A stretch of 12,906 nt of DNA from Saccoglossus kowalevskii (GCF_000003605.2 NW_003144614.1:1-12906), one strand, 5' to 3'; numbered from the stretch's first letter, positions 1 to 10,082 are shown. Numbers and translations: made by a program. The notes: generated by a model from the letters alone, not told the origin.

Positions 1-27
1 CTGATATCAGTACATGTGTTAAGTACT
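1..27. repeat. Short palindrome and small inverted repeat
   Basis: Bases 1-10 (CTGATATCAG) are a perfect 10-bp palindrome. Immediately after, AGTAC at 9-13 is complementary to GTACT at 23-27, giving a possible 5-bp stem with a 9-base loop. These are short enough to arise by chance in AT-rich DNA, and no repeat border or terminal inverted repeat can be shown, because the window begins here. Confidence 0.4.
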
Positions 28-163
28 ACTATATATGATTCACAGTTATTGAATATCATAAATAATTTATAACGACACCCAGAATCCCCCACTCCCCTCA
101 CCAGAAACCTACTTTACTGTATCTCCTTCCAATGCTATTATCCTTTTCACAAGTCTTGAACCA
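1..163. other. Left flank, single-copy AT-rich DNA with a C-rich patch
   Basis: This stretch has no recognisable gene, RNA or mobile-element end. It is mostly AT-rich, with a pyrimidine-rich patch at about 85-102 (C runs of 5 and 4 broken by single A or T bases). It lies directly against the first copy of the 30-bp minisatellite and shows no similarity to either repeat unit by eye. A stop-free plus-strand frame begins at position 62 and runs out of this flank through the minisatellite; it is described separately. Confidence 0.7.
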
Positions 164-404
164 GGATCCCTAGGTGAACTGAAATATAAACAAGGATCCC
201 TAGGTGAACTGAAATATAAACAAGGATCCCTAGGTGAACTGAAATATAAACAAGGATCCCTAGGTGAACTGAAATATAAACAAGGATCCCTAGGTGAACT
301 GAAATATAAACAAGGATCCCTAGGTGAACTGAAATATAAACAATCACTTTATTTTTACACATTGAACACAAAATATATCCATAATAAAAACATTTTTCCC
401 ACAT
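147..404 (-). other. 85-codon ATG frame across the 30-bp repeat, probably not a gene
   Basis: A minus-strand frame opens with ATG at 404-402 and ends with TGA at 149-147. About 20 N-terminal residues come from the AT-rich spacer. The rest is six repeats of a hydrophobic decapeptide (VYISVHLGIL) made by the 30-bp minisatellite, followed by a short tail. It exists because the repeat length is divisible by three and this frame lacks stops; another minus-strand frame and one plus-strand frame of the repeat are also open. There is no recognisable domain, no clear signal peptide and no support from neighbours. The identical DNA copies show no sign of codon-level constraint. I infer a by-product of the repeat. 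An exon encoding a hydrophobic repeat protein is a remote alternative. Confidence 0.1.
164..343. repeat. 30-bp minisatellite, six perfect tandem copies
   Basis: Copies start at 164, 194, 224, 254, 284 and 314 and are identical. The unit is GGATCCCTAGGTGAA followed by CTGAAATATAAACAA. Each begins with overlapping BamHI-type (GGATCC) and AvrII-type (CCTAGG) palindromes sharing one C. The three bases before the first copy (CCA) differ from the CAA that precedes later copies, which marks the left edge; at the right edge the next bases (TCACTT) do not continue the unit. The complete lack of divergence indicates recent expansion or strong homogenisation. The unit has no visible relation to the 38-bp satellite that begins 167 bp downstream. 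Three of its six reading frames are open. Confidence 0.98.
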
Positions 405-483
405 TTCCTAATATTATAATATTAGAACAACATCACCTGTAAAAGTAGACAATATCTAACTTTTATATTTTGGACAAACAATA

Positions 484-510
484 GAGTTTGAGAACAATAA
501 AATCAACAAG
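484..510 (+). repeat. Possible degenerate 38-bp unit at the left edge of the satellite
   Basis: The 27 bases before the first clean unit start with GAGTT and end with AAATCAACAAG. The equivalent part of the unit (positions 12-38) starts with GAGTT and ends with AAATTAACAG. With a few indels and substitutions the two align end to end, while the middle is poorly conserved. This would be a decayed edge unit, which is usual at tandem-array borders. The match is short and AT-rich, so chance similarity is possible. Confidence 0.35.
496..501 (+). promoter_or_regulatory. AATAAA hexamer just before a GT-rich repeat, possible poly(A) signal
   Basis: AATAAA sits 54 bases after the TAA that ends the plus-strand open frame and 9 bases before the first satellite unit. 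Each unit begins with a G/T-rich stretch (TGTGGCTTGTGG), which resembles the GU-rich element usually found downstream of metazoan cleavage sites. The arrangement fits a transcript end at the array border, but the hexamer is common in AT-rich DNA and no transcript is shown. Confidence 0.15.
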
Positions 511-3398
511 TATGGCTTGTGGAGTTGATATGACCCTTAAATTAACAGTGTGGCTTGTGGAGTTGATATGACCCTTAAATTAACAGTGTGGCTTGTGGAG
601 TTGATATGACCCTTAAATTAACAGTGTGGCTTGTGGAGTTGATATGACCCTTAAATTAACAGTGTGGCTTGTGGAGTTGATATGACCCTTAAATTAACAG
701 TGTAGCTTGTGGAGTTGATATGACCCTTAAATTAACAGTGTGGCTTGTGGAGTCGATATGACCCTTAAATTAACAGTATGGCTTGTGGAGTTGATATGAC
801 CCTTAAATTAACAGTGTGGCTTGTGGAGTTGATATGACCCTTAAATTAACAGTGTGGCTTGTGGAGTTGATATGACCCTTAAATTAACAGTGTAGCTTGT
901 GGAGTTGATATGACCCTTAAATTAACAGTGTGGCTTGTGGAGTTGATATGACCCTTAAATTAACAGTGTGGCTTGTGGAGTTGATATGACCCTTAAATTA
1001 ACAGTATGGCTTGTGGAGTTGATATGACCCTTAAATTAACAGTGTGGCTTGTGGAGTTGATATGACCCTTAAATTAACAGTATGGCTTGTGGAGTTGATA
1101 TGACCCTTAAATTAACAGTATGGCTTGTGGAGTTGATATGACCCTTAAATTAACAGTATGGCTTGTGGAGTTGATATGACCCTTAAATTAACAGTATGGC
1201 TTGTGGAGTTGATATGACCCTTAAATTAACAGTGTAGCTTGTGGAGTTGATATGACCCTTAAATTAACAGTATGGCTTGTGGAGTTGATATGACCCTTAA
1301 ATTAACAGTGTGGCTTGTGGAGTTGATATGACCCTTAAATTAACAGTATGGCTTGTGGAGTTGATATGACCCTTAAATTAACAGTGTAGCTTGTGGAGTT
1401 GATATGACCCTTAAATTAACAGTATGGCTTGTGGAGTTGATATGACCCTTAAATTAACAGTATGGCTTGTGGAGTTGATATGACCCTTAAATTAACAGTG
1501 TGGCTTGTGGAGTTGATATGACCCTTAAATTAACAGTATGGCTTGTGGAGTTGATATGACCCTTAAATTAACAGTGTGGCTTGTGGAGTTGATATGACCC
1601 TTAAATTAACAGTGTAGCTTGTGGAGTTGATATGACCCTTAAATTAACAGTGTAGCTTGTGGAGTTGATATGACCCTTAAATTAACAGTATGGCTTGTGG
1701 AGTTGATATGACCCTTAAATTAACAGTATGGCTTGTGGAGTTGATATGACCCTTAAATTAACAGTGTGGCTTGTGGAGTTGATATGACCCTTAAATTAAC
1801 AGTGTAGCTTGTGGAGTCGATATGACCCTTAAATTAACAGTATGGCTTGTGGAGTCGATATGACCCTTAAATTAACAGTGTGGCTTGTGGAGTTGATATG
1901 ACCCTTAAATTAACAGTATGGCTTGTGGAGTTGATATGACCCTTAAATTAACAGTGTGGCTTGTGGAGTTGATATGACCCTTAAATTAACAGTGTGGCTT
2001 GTGGAGTTGATATGACCCTTAAATTAACAGTGTGGCTTGTGGAGTTGATATGACCCTTAAATTAACAGTGTAGCTTGTGGAGTTGATATGACCCTTAAAT
2101 TAACAGTGTGGCTTGTGGAGTTGATATGACCCTTAAATTAACAGTGTGGCTTGTGGAGTTGATATGACCCTTAAATTAACAGTGTAGCTTGTGGAGTTGA
2201 TATGACCCTTAAATTAACAGTGTAGCTTGTGGAGTTGATATGACCCTTAAATTAACAGTGTGGCTTGTGGAGTTGATATGACCCTTAAATTAACAGTGTG
2301 GCTTGTGGAGTTGATATGACCCTTAAATTAACAGTGTGGCTTGTGGAGTTGATATGACCCTTAAATTAACAGTGTAGCTTGTGGAGTTGATATGACCCTT
2401 AAATTAACAGTGTGGCTTGTGGAGTCGATATGACCCTTAAATTAACAGTATGGCTTGTGGAGTTGATATGACCCTTAAATTAACAGTGTGGCTTGTGGAG
2501 TTGATATGACCCTTAAATTAACAGTGTGGCTTGTGGAGTTGATATGACCCTTAAATTAACAGTATGGCTTGTGGAGTTGATATGACCCTTAAATTAACAG
2601 TGTAGCTTGTGGAGTTGATATGACCCTTAAATTAACAGTATGGCTTGTGGAGTTGATATGACCCTTAAATTAACAGTATGGCTTGTGGAGTTGATATGAC
2701 CCTTAAATTAACAGTATGGCTTGTGGAGTTGATATGACCCTTAAATTAACAGTATGGCTTGTGGAGTTGATATGACCCTTAAATTAACAGTGTGGCTTGT
2801 GGAGTTGATATGACCCTTAAATTAACAGTGTGGCTTGTGGAGTCGATATGACCCTTAAATTAACAGTGTGGCTTGTGGAGTCGATATGACCCTTAAATTA
2901 ACAGTGTGGCTTGTGGAGTCGATATGACCCTTAAATTAACAGTGTGGCTTGTGGAGTTGATATTACCCTTAAATTAACAGTATGGCTTGTGGAGTTGATA
3001 TGACCCTTAAATTAACAGTGTGGCTTGTGGAGTCGATATGACCCTTAAATTAACAGTATGGCTTGTGGAGTTGATATGACCCTTAAATTAACAGTATGGC
3101 TTGTGGAGTTGATATGACCCTTAAATTAACAGTATGGCTTGTGGAGTTGATATGACCCTTAAATTAACAGTATGGCTTGTGGAGTTGATATGACCCTTAA
3201 ATTAACAGTGTGGCTTGTGGAGTTGATATGACCCTTAAATTAACAGTATGGCTTGTGGAGTTGATATGACCCTTAAATTAACAGTATGGCTTGTGGAGTT
3301 GATATGACCCTTAAATTAACAGTATGGCTTGTGGAGTCGATATGACCCTTAAATTAACAGTGTGGCTTGTGGAGTCGATATGACCCTTAAATTAACAG

Positions 3399-3509
3399 TG
3401 TGGCTTGTGGAGTTGATATGACCCTTAATTAACAGTATGGCTTGTGGAGTTGATATGACCCTTAAATTAACAGTATGGCTTGTGAGTTGATATGACCCTT
3501 AATTAACAG
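3399..3509 (+). repeat. Satellite units 77-79 with three single-base deletions
   Basis: Unit 77 (from 3399) and unit 79 (from 3474) both lost one A of the AAA run, turning TTAAATTAA into the palindrome TTAATTAA. Unit 79 also lost a G (TGTGAG). Unit lengths are 37, 38 and 36 bp. The changes shorten homopolymers, which fits either replication slippage or long-read consensus error. An identity block shared with 6702-7195 begins immediately after, at 3510. Confidence 0.9.
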
Positions 3510-4003
3510 TGTGGCTTGTGGAGTTGATATGACCCTTAAATTAACAGTATGGCTTGTGGAGTTGATATGACCCTTAAATTAACAGTGTAGCTTGTGGAGT
3601 TGATATGACCCTTAAATTAACAGTGTGGCTTGTGGAGTTGATATGACCCTTAAATTAACAGTATGGCTTGTGGAGTTGATATGACCCTTAAATTAACAGT
3701 GTGGCTTGTGGAGTCGATATGACCCTTAAATTAACAGTGTGGCTTGTGGAGTTGATATGACCCTTAAATTAACAGTGTAGCTTGTGGAGTTGATATGACC
3801 CTTAAATTACCAGTGTGGCTTGTGGAGTTGATATGACCCTTAAATTAACAGTATGGCTTGTGGAGTTGATATGACCCTTAAATTAACAGTGTGGCTTGTG
3901 GAGTTGATATGACCCTTAAATTAACAGTGTGGCTTGTGGAGTTGATATGACCCTTAAATTAACAGTATGGCTTGTGGAGTCGATATGACCCTTAAATTAA
4001 CAG
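3510..4003 (+). repeat. 13-unit block (units 80-92), copy 1 of a pair
   Basis: With 1=TATGG-T, 2=TGTGG-T, 3=TGTAG-T, 4=TATGG-C and 5=TGTGG-C, these units read 2132152 321224 with a break for legibility; the precise per-unit order is 2,1,3,2,1,5,2,3,2,1,2,2,4. The same order occurs at 6702-7195, exactly 84 units (3192 bp) away. Unit 87 in this block has the rare A-to-C change at unit position 35 (base 3810), and the equivalent unit of the other copy has the same change. Sharing of the rare variant supports descent by segmental duplication rather than chance. Confidence 0.9.
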
Positions 4004-4687
4004 TATGGCTTGTGGAGTTGATATGACCCTTAAATTAACAGTATGGCTTGTGGAGTTGATATGACCCTTAAATTAACAGTGTGGCTTGTGGAGTTGATAT
4101 GACCCTTAAATTAACAGTATGGCTTGTGGAGTTGATATGACCCTTAAATTAACAGTGTGGCTTGTGGAGTTGATATGACCCTTAAATTAACAGTGTGGCT
4201 TGTGGAGTCGATATGACCCTTAAATTAACAGTGTGGCTTGTGGAGTCGATATGACCCTTAAATTAACAGTGTGGCTTGTGGAGTCGATATGACCCTTAAA
4301 TTAACAGTATGGCTTGTGGAGTTGATATGACCCTTAAATTAACAGTATGGCTTGTGGAGTTGATATGACCCTTAAATTAACAGTGTGGCTTGTGGAGTTG
4401 ATATGACCCTTAAATTAACAGTGTGGCTTGTGGAGTTGATATGACCCTTAAATTAACAGTATGGCTTGTGGAGTTGATATGACCCTTAAATTAACAGTAT
4501 GGCTTGTGGAGTTGATATGACCCTTAAATTAACAGTATGGCTTGTGGAGTTGATATGACCCTTAAATTAACAGTGTGGCTTGTGGAGTTGATATGACCCT
4601 TAAATTAACAGTATGGCTTGTGGAGTTGATATGACCCTTAAATTAACAGTGTGGCTTGTGGAGTTGATATGACCCTTAAATTAACAG

Positions 4688-5143
4688 TGTGGCTTGTGGA
4701 GTCGATATGACCCTTAAATTAACAGTATGGCTTGTGGAGTTGATATGACCCTTAAATTAACAGTGTGGCTTGTGGAGTCGATATGACCCTTAAATTAACA
4801 GTATGGCTTGTGGAGTTGATATGACCCTTAAATTAACAGTATGGCTTGTGGAGTTGATATGACCCTTAAATTAACAGTATGGCTTGTGGAGTTGATATGA
4901 CCCTTAAATTAACAGTGTGGCTTGTGGAGTTGATATGACCCTTAAATTAACAGTATGGCTTGTGGAGTTGATATGACCCTTAAATTAACAGTATGGCTTG
5001 TGGAGTTGATATGACCCTTAAATTAACAGTATGGCTTGTGGAGTTGATATGACCCTTAAATTAACAGTATGGCTTGTGGAGTTGATATGACCCTTAAATT
5101 AACAGTGTAGCTTGTGGAGTCGATATGACCCTTAAATTAACAG
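4688..5143 (+). repeat. 12-unit block (units 111-122), source-like for two later blocks
   Basis: Haplotype order is 5,1,5,1,1,1,2,1,1,1,1,6, where 6=TGTAG-C. Units 111-121 match units 220-230 (8829-9246), and units 112-122 match units 237-247 (9475-9892). The core 5,1,1,1,2,1,1,1,1 also occurs at units 137-145 (5676-6017), so it is present four times. Type 1 is common, so each match alone is weaker than for blocks rich in rare haplotypes, but the repeated position of the single 2 and the flanking 5 or 6 argues for copying. Confidence 0.75.
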
Positions 5144-5675
5144 TGTGGCTTGTGGAGTCGATATGACCCTTAAATTAACAGTATGGCTTGTGGAGTTGAT
5201 ATGACCCTTAAATTAACAGTGTAGCTTGTGGAGTTGATATGACCCTTAAATTAACAGTGTGGCTTGTGGAGTCGATATGACCCTTAAATTAACAGTATGG
5301 CTTGTGGAGTTGATATGACCCTTAAATTAACAGTGTGGCTTGTGGAGTCGATATAACCCTTAAATTAACAGTATGGCTTGTGGAGTTGATATGACCCTTA
5401 AATTAACAGTATGGCTTGTGGAGTTGATATGACCCTTAAATTAACAGTGTAGCTTGTGGAGTTGATATGACCCTTAAATTAACAGTGTGGCTTGTGGAGT
5501 CGATATGACCCTTAAATTAACAGTGTAGCTTGTGGAGTTGATATGACCCTTAAATTAACAGTGTAGCTTGTGGAGTTGATATGACCCTTAAATTAACAGT
5601 GTGGCTTGTGGAGTCGATATGACCCTTAAATTAACAGTATGGCTTGTGGAGTCGATATGACCCTTAAATTAACAG

Positions 5676-6017
5676 TGTGGCTTGTGGAGTCGATATGACC
5701 CTTAAATTAACAGTATGGCTTGTGGAGTTGATATGACCCTTAAATTAACAGTATGGCTTGTGGAGTTGATATGACCCTTAAATTAACAGTATGGCTTGTG
5801 GAGTTGATATGACCCTTAAATTAACAGTGTGGCTTGTGGAGTTGATATGACCCTTAAATTAACAGTATGGCTTGTGGAGTTGATATGACCCTTAAATTAA
5901 CAGTATGGCTTGTGGAGTTGATATGACCCTTAAATTAACAGTATGGCTTGTGGAGTTGATATGACCCTTAAATTAACAGTATGGCTTGTGGAGTTGATAT
6001 GACCCTTAAATTAACAG
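5676..6017 (+). repeat. 9-unit block (units 137-145), member of the 5-1-1-1-2-1-1-1-1 family
   Basis: The order is 5,1,1,1,2,1,1,1,1, the same core as at 4764-5105, 8905-9246 and 9513-9854. It is preceded by a type 4 unit and followed by a type 2 unit, unlike the other members, so identity ends at these borders. Confidence 0.6.
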
Positions 6018-6169
6018 TGTGGCTTGTGGAGTTGATATGACCCTTAAATTAACAGTATGGCTTGTGGAGTTGATATGACCCTTAAATTAACAGTATGGCT
6101 TGTGGAGTTGATATGACCCTTAAATTAACAGTGTAGCTTGTGGAGTTGATATGACCCTTAAATTAACAG

Positions 6170-6777
6170 TGTAGCTTGTGGAGTTGATATGACCCTTAAA
6201 TTAACAGTGTGGCTTGTGGAGTCGATATGACCCTTAAATTAACAGTGTGGCTTGTGGAGTTGATATGACCCTTAAATTAACAGTGTGGCTTGTGGAGTTG
6301 ATATGACCCTTAAATTAACAGTGTGGCTTGTGGAGTTGATATGACCCTTAAATTAACAGTGTAGCTTGTGGAGTTGATATGACCCTTAAATTAACAGTGT
6401 GGCTTGTGGAGTTGATATGACCCTTAAATTAACAGTGTGGCTTGTGGAGTCGATATGACCCTTAAATTAACAGTGTAGCTTGTGGAGTCGATATGACCCT
6501 TAAATTAACAGTATGGCTTGTGGAGTTGATATGACCCTTAAATTAACAGTGTGGCTTGTGGAGTTGATATGACCCTTAAATTAACAGTGTGGCTTGTGGA
6601 GTTGATATGACCCTTAAATTAACAGTATGGCTTGTGGAGTTGATATGACCCTTAAATTAACAGTGTGGCTTGTGGAGTTGATATGACCCTTAAATTAACA
6701 GTGTGGCTTGTGGAGTTGATATGACCCTTAAATTAACAGTATGGCTTGTGGAGTTGATATGACCCTTAAATTAACAG
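6170..6777 (+). repeat. 16-unit block (units 150-165), copy 1
   Basis: Order 3,5,2,2,2,3,2,5,6,1,2,2,1,2,2,1 recurs exactly at 10349-10956 (units 260-275). The 608-bp copies appear identical base for base, and lie 4179 bp apart: 110 units less one base, explained by the 37-bp unit at 8602. The first eight units also match units 319-326 at the right end of the window. It contains several uncommon haplotypes (3, 5 and 6), so a chance match is very unlikely. Confidence 0.92.
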
Positions 6778-7195
6778 TGTAGCTTGTGGAGTTGATATGA
6801 CCCTTAAATTAACAGTGTGGCTTGTGGAGTTGATATGACCCTTAAATTAACAGTATGGCTTGTGGAGTTGATATGACCCTTAAATTAACAGTGTGGCTTG
6901 TGGAGTCGATATGACCCTTAAATTAACAGTGTGGCTTGTGGAGTTGATATGACCCTTAAATTAACAGTGTAGCTTGTGGAGTTGATATGACCCTTAAATT
7001 ACCAGTGTGGCTTGTGGAGTTGATATGACCCTTAAATTAACAGTATGGCTTGTGGAGTTGATATGACCCTTAAATTAACAGTGTGGCTTGTGGAGTTGAT
7101 ATGACCCTTAAATTAACAGTGTGGCTTGTGGAGTTGATATGACCCTTAAATTAACAGTATGGCTTGTGGAGTCGATATGACCCTTAAATTAACAG
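6702..7195 (+). repeat. 13-unit block (units 164-176), copy 2 of the 3510-4003 block
   Basis: The haplotype order matches units 80-92, including the private A-to-C change at unit position 35 (base 7002, matching 3810). Its first two units overlap the end of the 6170-6777 block and its last five overlap the start of another shared block (7006-7423). Either the borders coincide by chance in common haplotypes or the copying events overlapped. Confidence 0.9.
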
Positions 7196-7423
7196 TGTAG
7201 CTTGTGGAGTTGATATGACCCTTAAATTAACAGTATGGCTTGTGGAGTCGATATGACCCTTAAATTAACAGTGTGGCTTGTGGAGTTGATATGACCCTTA
7301 AATTAACAGTATGGCTTGTGGAGTCGATATGACCCTTAAATTAACAGTGTGGCTTGTGGAGTTGATATGACCCTTAAATTAACAGTGTGGCTTGTGGAGT
7401 TGATATGACCCTTAAATTAACAG
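7006..7423 (+). repeat. 11-unit block (units 172-182) shared with 11982-12393
   Basis: The order 2,1,2,2,4,3,4,2,4,2,2 occurs here and at units 303-313. Type 4 (TATGG-C) is present in only 11 of 326 units, yet each copy has three in the same relative positions. The later copy carries extra private changes in its first five units, so this copy is the cleaner version. Confidence 0.88.
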
Positions 7424-7765
7424 TGTGGCTTGTGGAGTTGATATGACCCTTAAATTAACAGTGTGGCTTGTGGAGTTGATATGACCCTTAAATTAACAGT
7501 GTGGCTTGTGGAGTTGATATGACCCTTAAATTAACAGTGTGGCTTGTGGAGTTGATATGACCCTTAAATTAACAGTGTGGCTTGTGGAGTTGATATGACC
7601 CTTAAATTAACAGTGTGGCTTGTGGAGTTGATATGACCCTTAAATTAACAGTGTGGCTTGTGGAGTTGATATGACCCTTAAATTAACAGTGTGGCTTGTG
7701 GAGTTGATATGACCCTTAAATTAACAGTGTGGCTTGTGGAGTTGATATGACCCTTAAATTAACAG
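7348..7765 (+). repeat. Fully uniform run of 11 TGTGG-T units
   Basis: Units 181-191 are all the same haplotype with no private change: 418 bp of exact 38-bp periodicity. It is the longest uniform run in the array and is followed by one type 1 unit and four more type 2 units. The run sits directly after the mosaic of shared blocks. It may be a recent slippage or unequal-exchange expansion of a single unit, or a place where an assembler inserted or collapsed copies. Confidence 0.9.
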
Positions 7766-8601
7766 TATGGCTTGTGGAGTTGATATGACCCTTAAATTAA
7801 CAGTGTGGCTTGTGGAGTTGATATGACCCTTAAATTAACAGTGTGGCTTGTGGAGTTGATATGACCCTTAAATTAACAGTGTGGCTTGTGGAGTTGATAT
7901 GACCCTTAAATTAACAGTGTGGCTTGTGGAGTTGATATGACCCTTAAATTAACAGTATGGCTTGTGGAGTTGATATGACCCTTAAATTAACAGTATGGCT
8001 TGTGGAGTTGATATGACCCTTAAATTAACAGTGTGGCTTGTGGAGTTGATATGACCCTTAAATTAACAGTATGGCTTGTGGAGTTGATATGACCCTTAAA
8101 TTAACAGTATGGCTTGTGGAGTCGATATGACCCTTAAATTAACAGTATGGCTTGTGGAGTTGATATGACCCTTAAATTAACAGTATGGCTTGTGGAGTTG
8201 ATATGACCCTTAAATTAACAGTGTAGCTTGTGGAGTCGATATGACCCTTAAATTAACAGTATGGCTTGTGGAGTTGATATGACCCTTAAATTAACAGTAT
8301 GGCTTGTGGAGTTGATATGACCCTTAAATTAACAGTGTAGCTTGTGGAGTTGATATGACCCTTAAATTAACAGTGTGGCTTGTGGAGTTGATATGACCCT
8401 TAAATTAACAGTATGGCTTGTGGAGTTGATATGACCCTTAAATTAACAGTGTGGCTTGTGGAGTTGATATGACCCTTAAATTAACAGTGTGGCTTGTGGA
8501 GTTGATATGACCCTTAAATTAACAGTGTGGCTTGTGGAGTTGATATGACCCTTAAATTAACAGTGTGGCTTGTGGAGTTGATATGACCCTTAAATTAACA
8601 G

Positions 8602-8638
8602 TGTGGCTTGTGGAGTCGATATGACCCTTAATTAACAG
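8602..8638 (+). repeat. 37-bp satellite unit with a TTAATTAA palindrome
   Basis: Unit 214 (TGTGG-C type) lost one A from the AAA run, making TTAATTAA as in units 77, 79 and 302. It shifts the register of all later units by one base, and it accounts for the one-base shortfall between the two 16-unit blocks. Confidence 0.9.
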
Positions 8639-8828
8639 TATGGCTTGTGGAGTTGATATGACCCTTAAATTAACAGTGTGGCTTGTGGAGTTGATATGAC
8701 CCTTAAATTAACAGTGTGGCTTGTGGAGTTGATATGACCCTTAAATTAACAGTGTGGCTTGTGGAGTCGATATGACCCTTAAATTAACAGTGTAGCTTGT
8801 GGAGTTGATATGACCCTTAAATTAACAG

Positions 8829-9246
8829 TGTGGCTTGTGGAGTCGATATGACCCTTAAATTAACAGTATGGCTTGTGGAGTTGATATGACCCTTAAATTA
8901 ACAGTGTGGCTTGTGGAGTCGATATGACCCTTAAATTAACAGTATGGCTTGTGGAGTTGATATGACCCTTAAATTAACAGTATGGCTTGTGGAGTTGATA
9001 TGACCCTTAAATTAACAGTATGGCTTGTGGAGTTGATATGACCCTTAAATTAACAGTGTGGCTTGTGGAGTTGATATGACCCTTAAATTAACAGTATGGC
9101 TTGTGGAGTTGATATGACCCTTAAATTAACAGTATGGCTTGTGGAGTTGATATGACCCTTAAATTAACAGTATGGCTTGTGGAGTTGATATGACCCTTAA
9201 ATTAACAGTATGGCTTGTGGAGTTGATATGACCCTTAAATTAACAG
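8829..9246 (+). repeat. 11-unit block (units 220-230), copy of 4688-5105
   Basis: Order 5,1,5,1,1,1,2,1,1,1,1 matches units 111-121 and then diverges: here the type 1 run continues for three more units (to 9360), whereas the other copy has a type 6 unit. The type 1 run over units 227-233 (9095-9360) is the longest uniform run of that haplotype. Confidence 0.75.
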
Positions 9247-9474
9247 TATGGCTTGTGGAGTTGATATGACCCTTAAATTAACAGTATGGCTTGTGGAGTT
9301 GATATGACCCTTAAATTAACAGTATGGCTTGTGGAGTTGATATGACCCTTAAATTAACAGTGTGGCTTGTGGAGTCGATATGACCCTTAAATTAACAGTA
9401 TGGCTTGTGGAGTTGATATGACCCTTAAATTAACAGTGTAGCTTGTGGAGTTGATATGACCCTTAAATTAACAG

Positions 9475-9892
9475 TATGGCTTGTGGAGTTGATATGACCC
9501 TTAAATTAACAGTGTGGCTTGTGGAGTCGATATGACCCTTAAATTAACAGTATGGCTTGTGGAGTTGATATGACCCTTAAATTAACAGTATGGCTTGTGG
9601 AGTTGATATGACCCTTAAATTAACAGTATGGCTTGTGGAGTTGATATGACCCTTAAATTAACAGTGTGGCTTGTGGAGTTGATATGACCCTTAAATTAAC
9701 AGTATGGCTTGTGGAGTTGATATGACCCTTAAATTAACAGTATGGCTTGTGGAGTTGATATGACCCTTAAATTAACAGTATGGCTTGTGGAGTTGATATG
9801 ACCCTTAAATTAACAGTATGGCTTGTGGAGTTGATATGACCCTTAAATTAACAGTGTAGCTTGTGGAGTCGATATGACCCTTAAATTAACAG
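9475..9892 (+). repeat. 11-unit block (units 237-247), copy of 4726-5143
   Basis: Order 1,5,1,1,1,2,1,1,1,1,6 matches units 112-122. The type 6 unit (TGTAG-C, 6 of 326 units) at the same place in both copies is the strongest part of the match. It begins just 6 units after the related block at 8829-9246. Confidence 0.8.
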
Positions 9893-10082
9893 TATGGCTT
9901 GTGGAGTTGATATGACCCTTAAATTAACAGTGTGGCTTGTGGAGTTGATATGACCCTTAAATTAACAGTGTGGCTTGTGGAGTTGATATGACCCTTAAAT
10001 TAACAGTGTGGCTTGTGGAGTTGATATGACCCTTAAATTAACAGTGTAGCTTGTGGAGTTGATATGACCCTTAAATTAACAG

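Larger units (their letters stand above)
62..442 (+). other. 126-codon stop-free frame without ATG, crossing the 30-bp repeat
   Basis: Reading plus-strand codons from 62, just after the TAA at 59-61, no stop occurs until TAA at 440-442. The frame has 34 codons of left flank, 60 codons made of six copies of the decapeptide GSLGELKYKQ, and 32 codons of spacer. There is no ATG in frame, so it could only be coding as part of a spliced exon or with another start. The 30-bp unit is open in this frame because its length is a multiple of three. The upstream part is rich in P, T and S; the downstream part is rich in I, N, F and H, as expected from translating AT-rich noncoding DNA. I recognise no domain. 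A chance open frame is more likely than an exon, but the flanking 66 stop-free codons in AT-rich sequence are mildly unexpected. Confidence 0.15.
344..510. other. AT-rich spacer between the two tandem arrays
   Basis: This 167-bp stretch separates the 30-bp array from the 38-bp array. It is strongly AT-rich with T and A runs and shows no gene, RNA or repeat beyond the items listed separately. It contains AATAAA on the plus strand at 383-388 and 496-501, and its complement at 348-353; all can occur by chance at this composition. Confidence 0.7.

Noticed and set aside
1-27. Transposon terminal inverted repeat at the window start
   Set aside because: The palindrome and 5-bp stem are short and local, with no partner copy at the other side and no target-site duplication visible.
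71-103. G-quadruplex on the minus strand of the C-rich patch
   Set aside because: Only three G runs of three or more are present (4, 5 and 3), plus a GG; that is too weak for a confident call.
147-404. Genuine repeat-protein gene on the minus strand
   Set aside because: The frame exists because a 30-bp unit without stops is repeated; DNA copies are identical, no domain is recognised, and two other frames of the repeat are also open.
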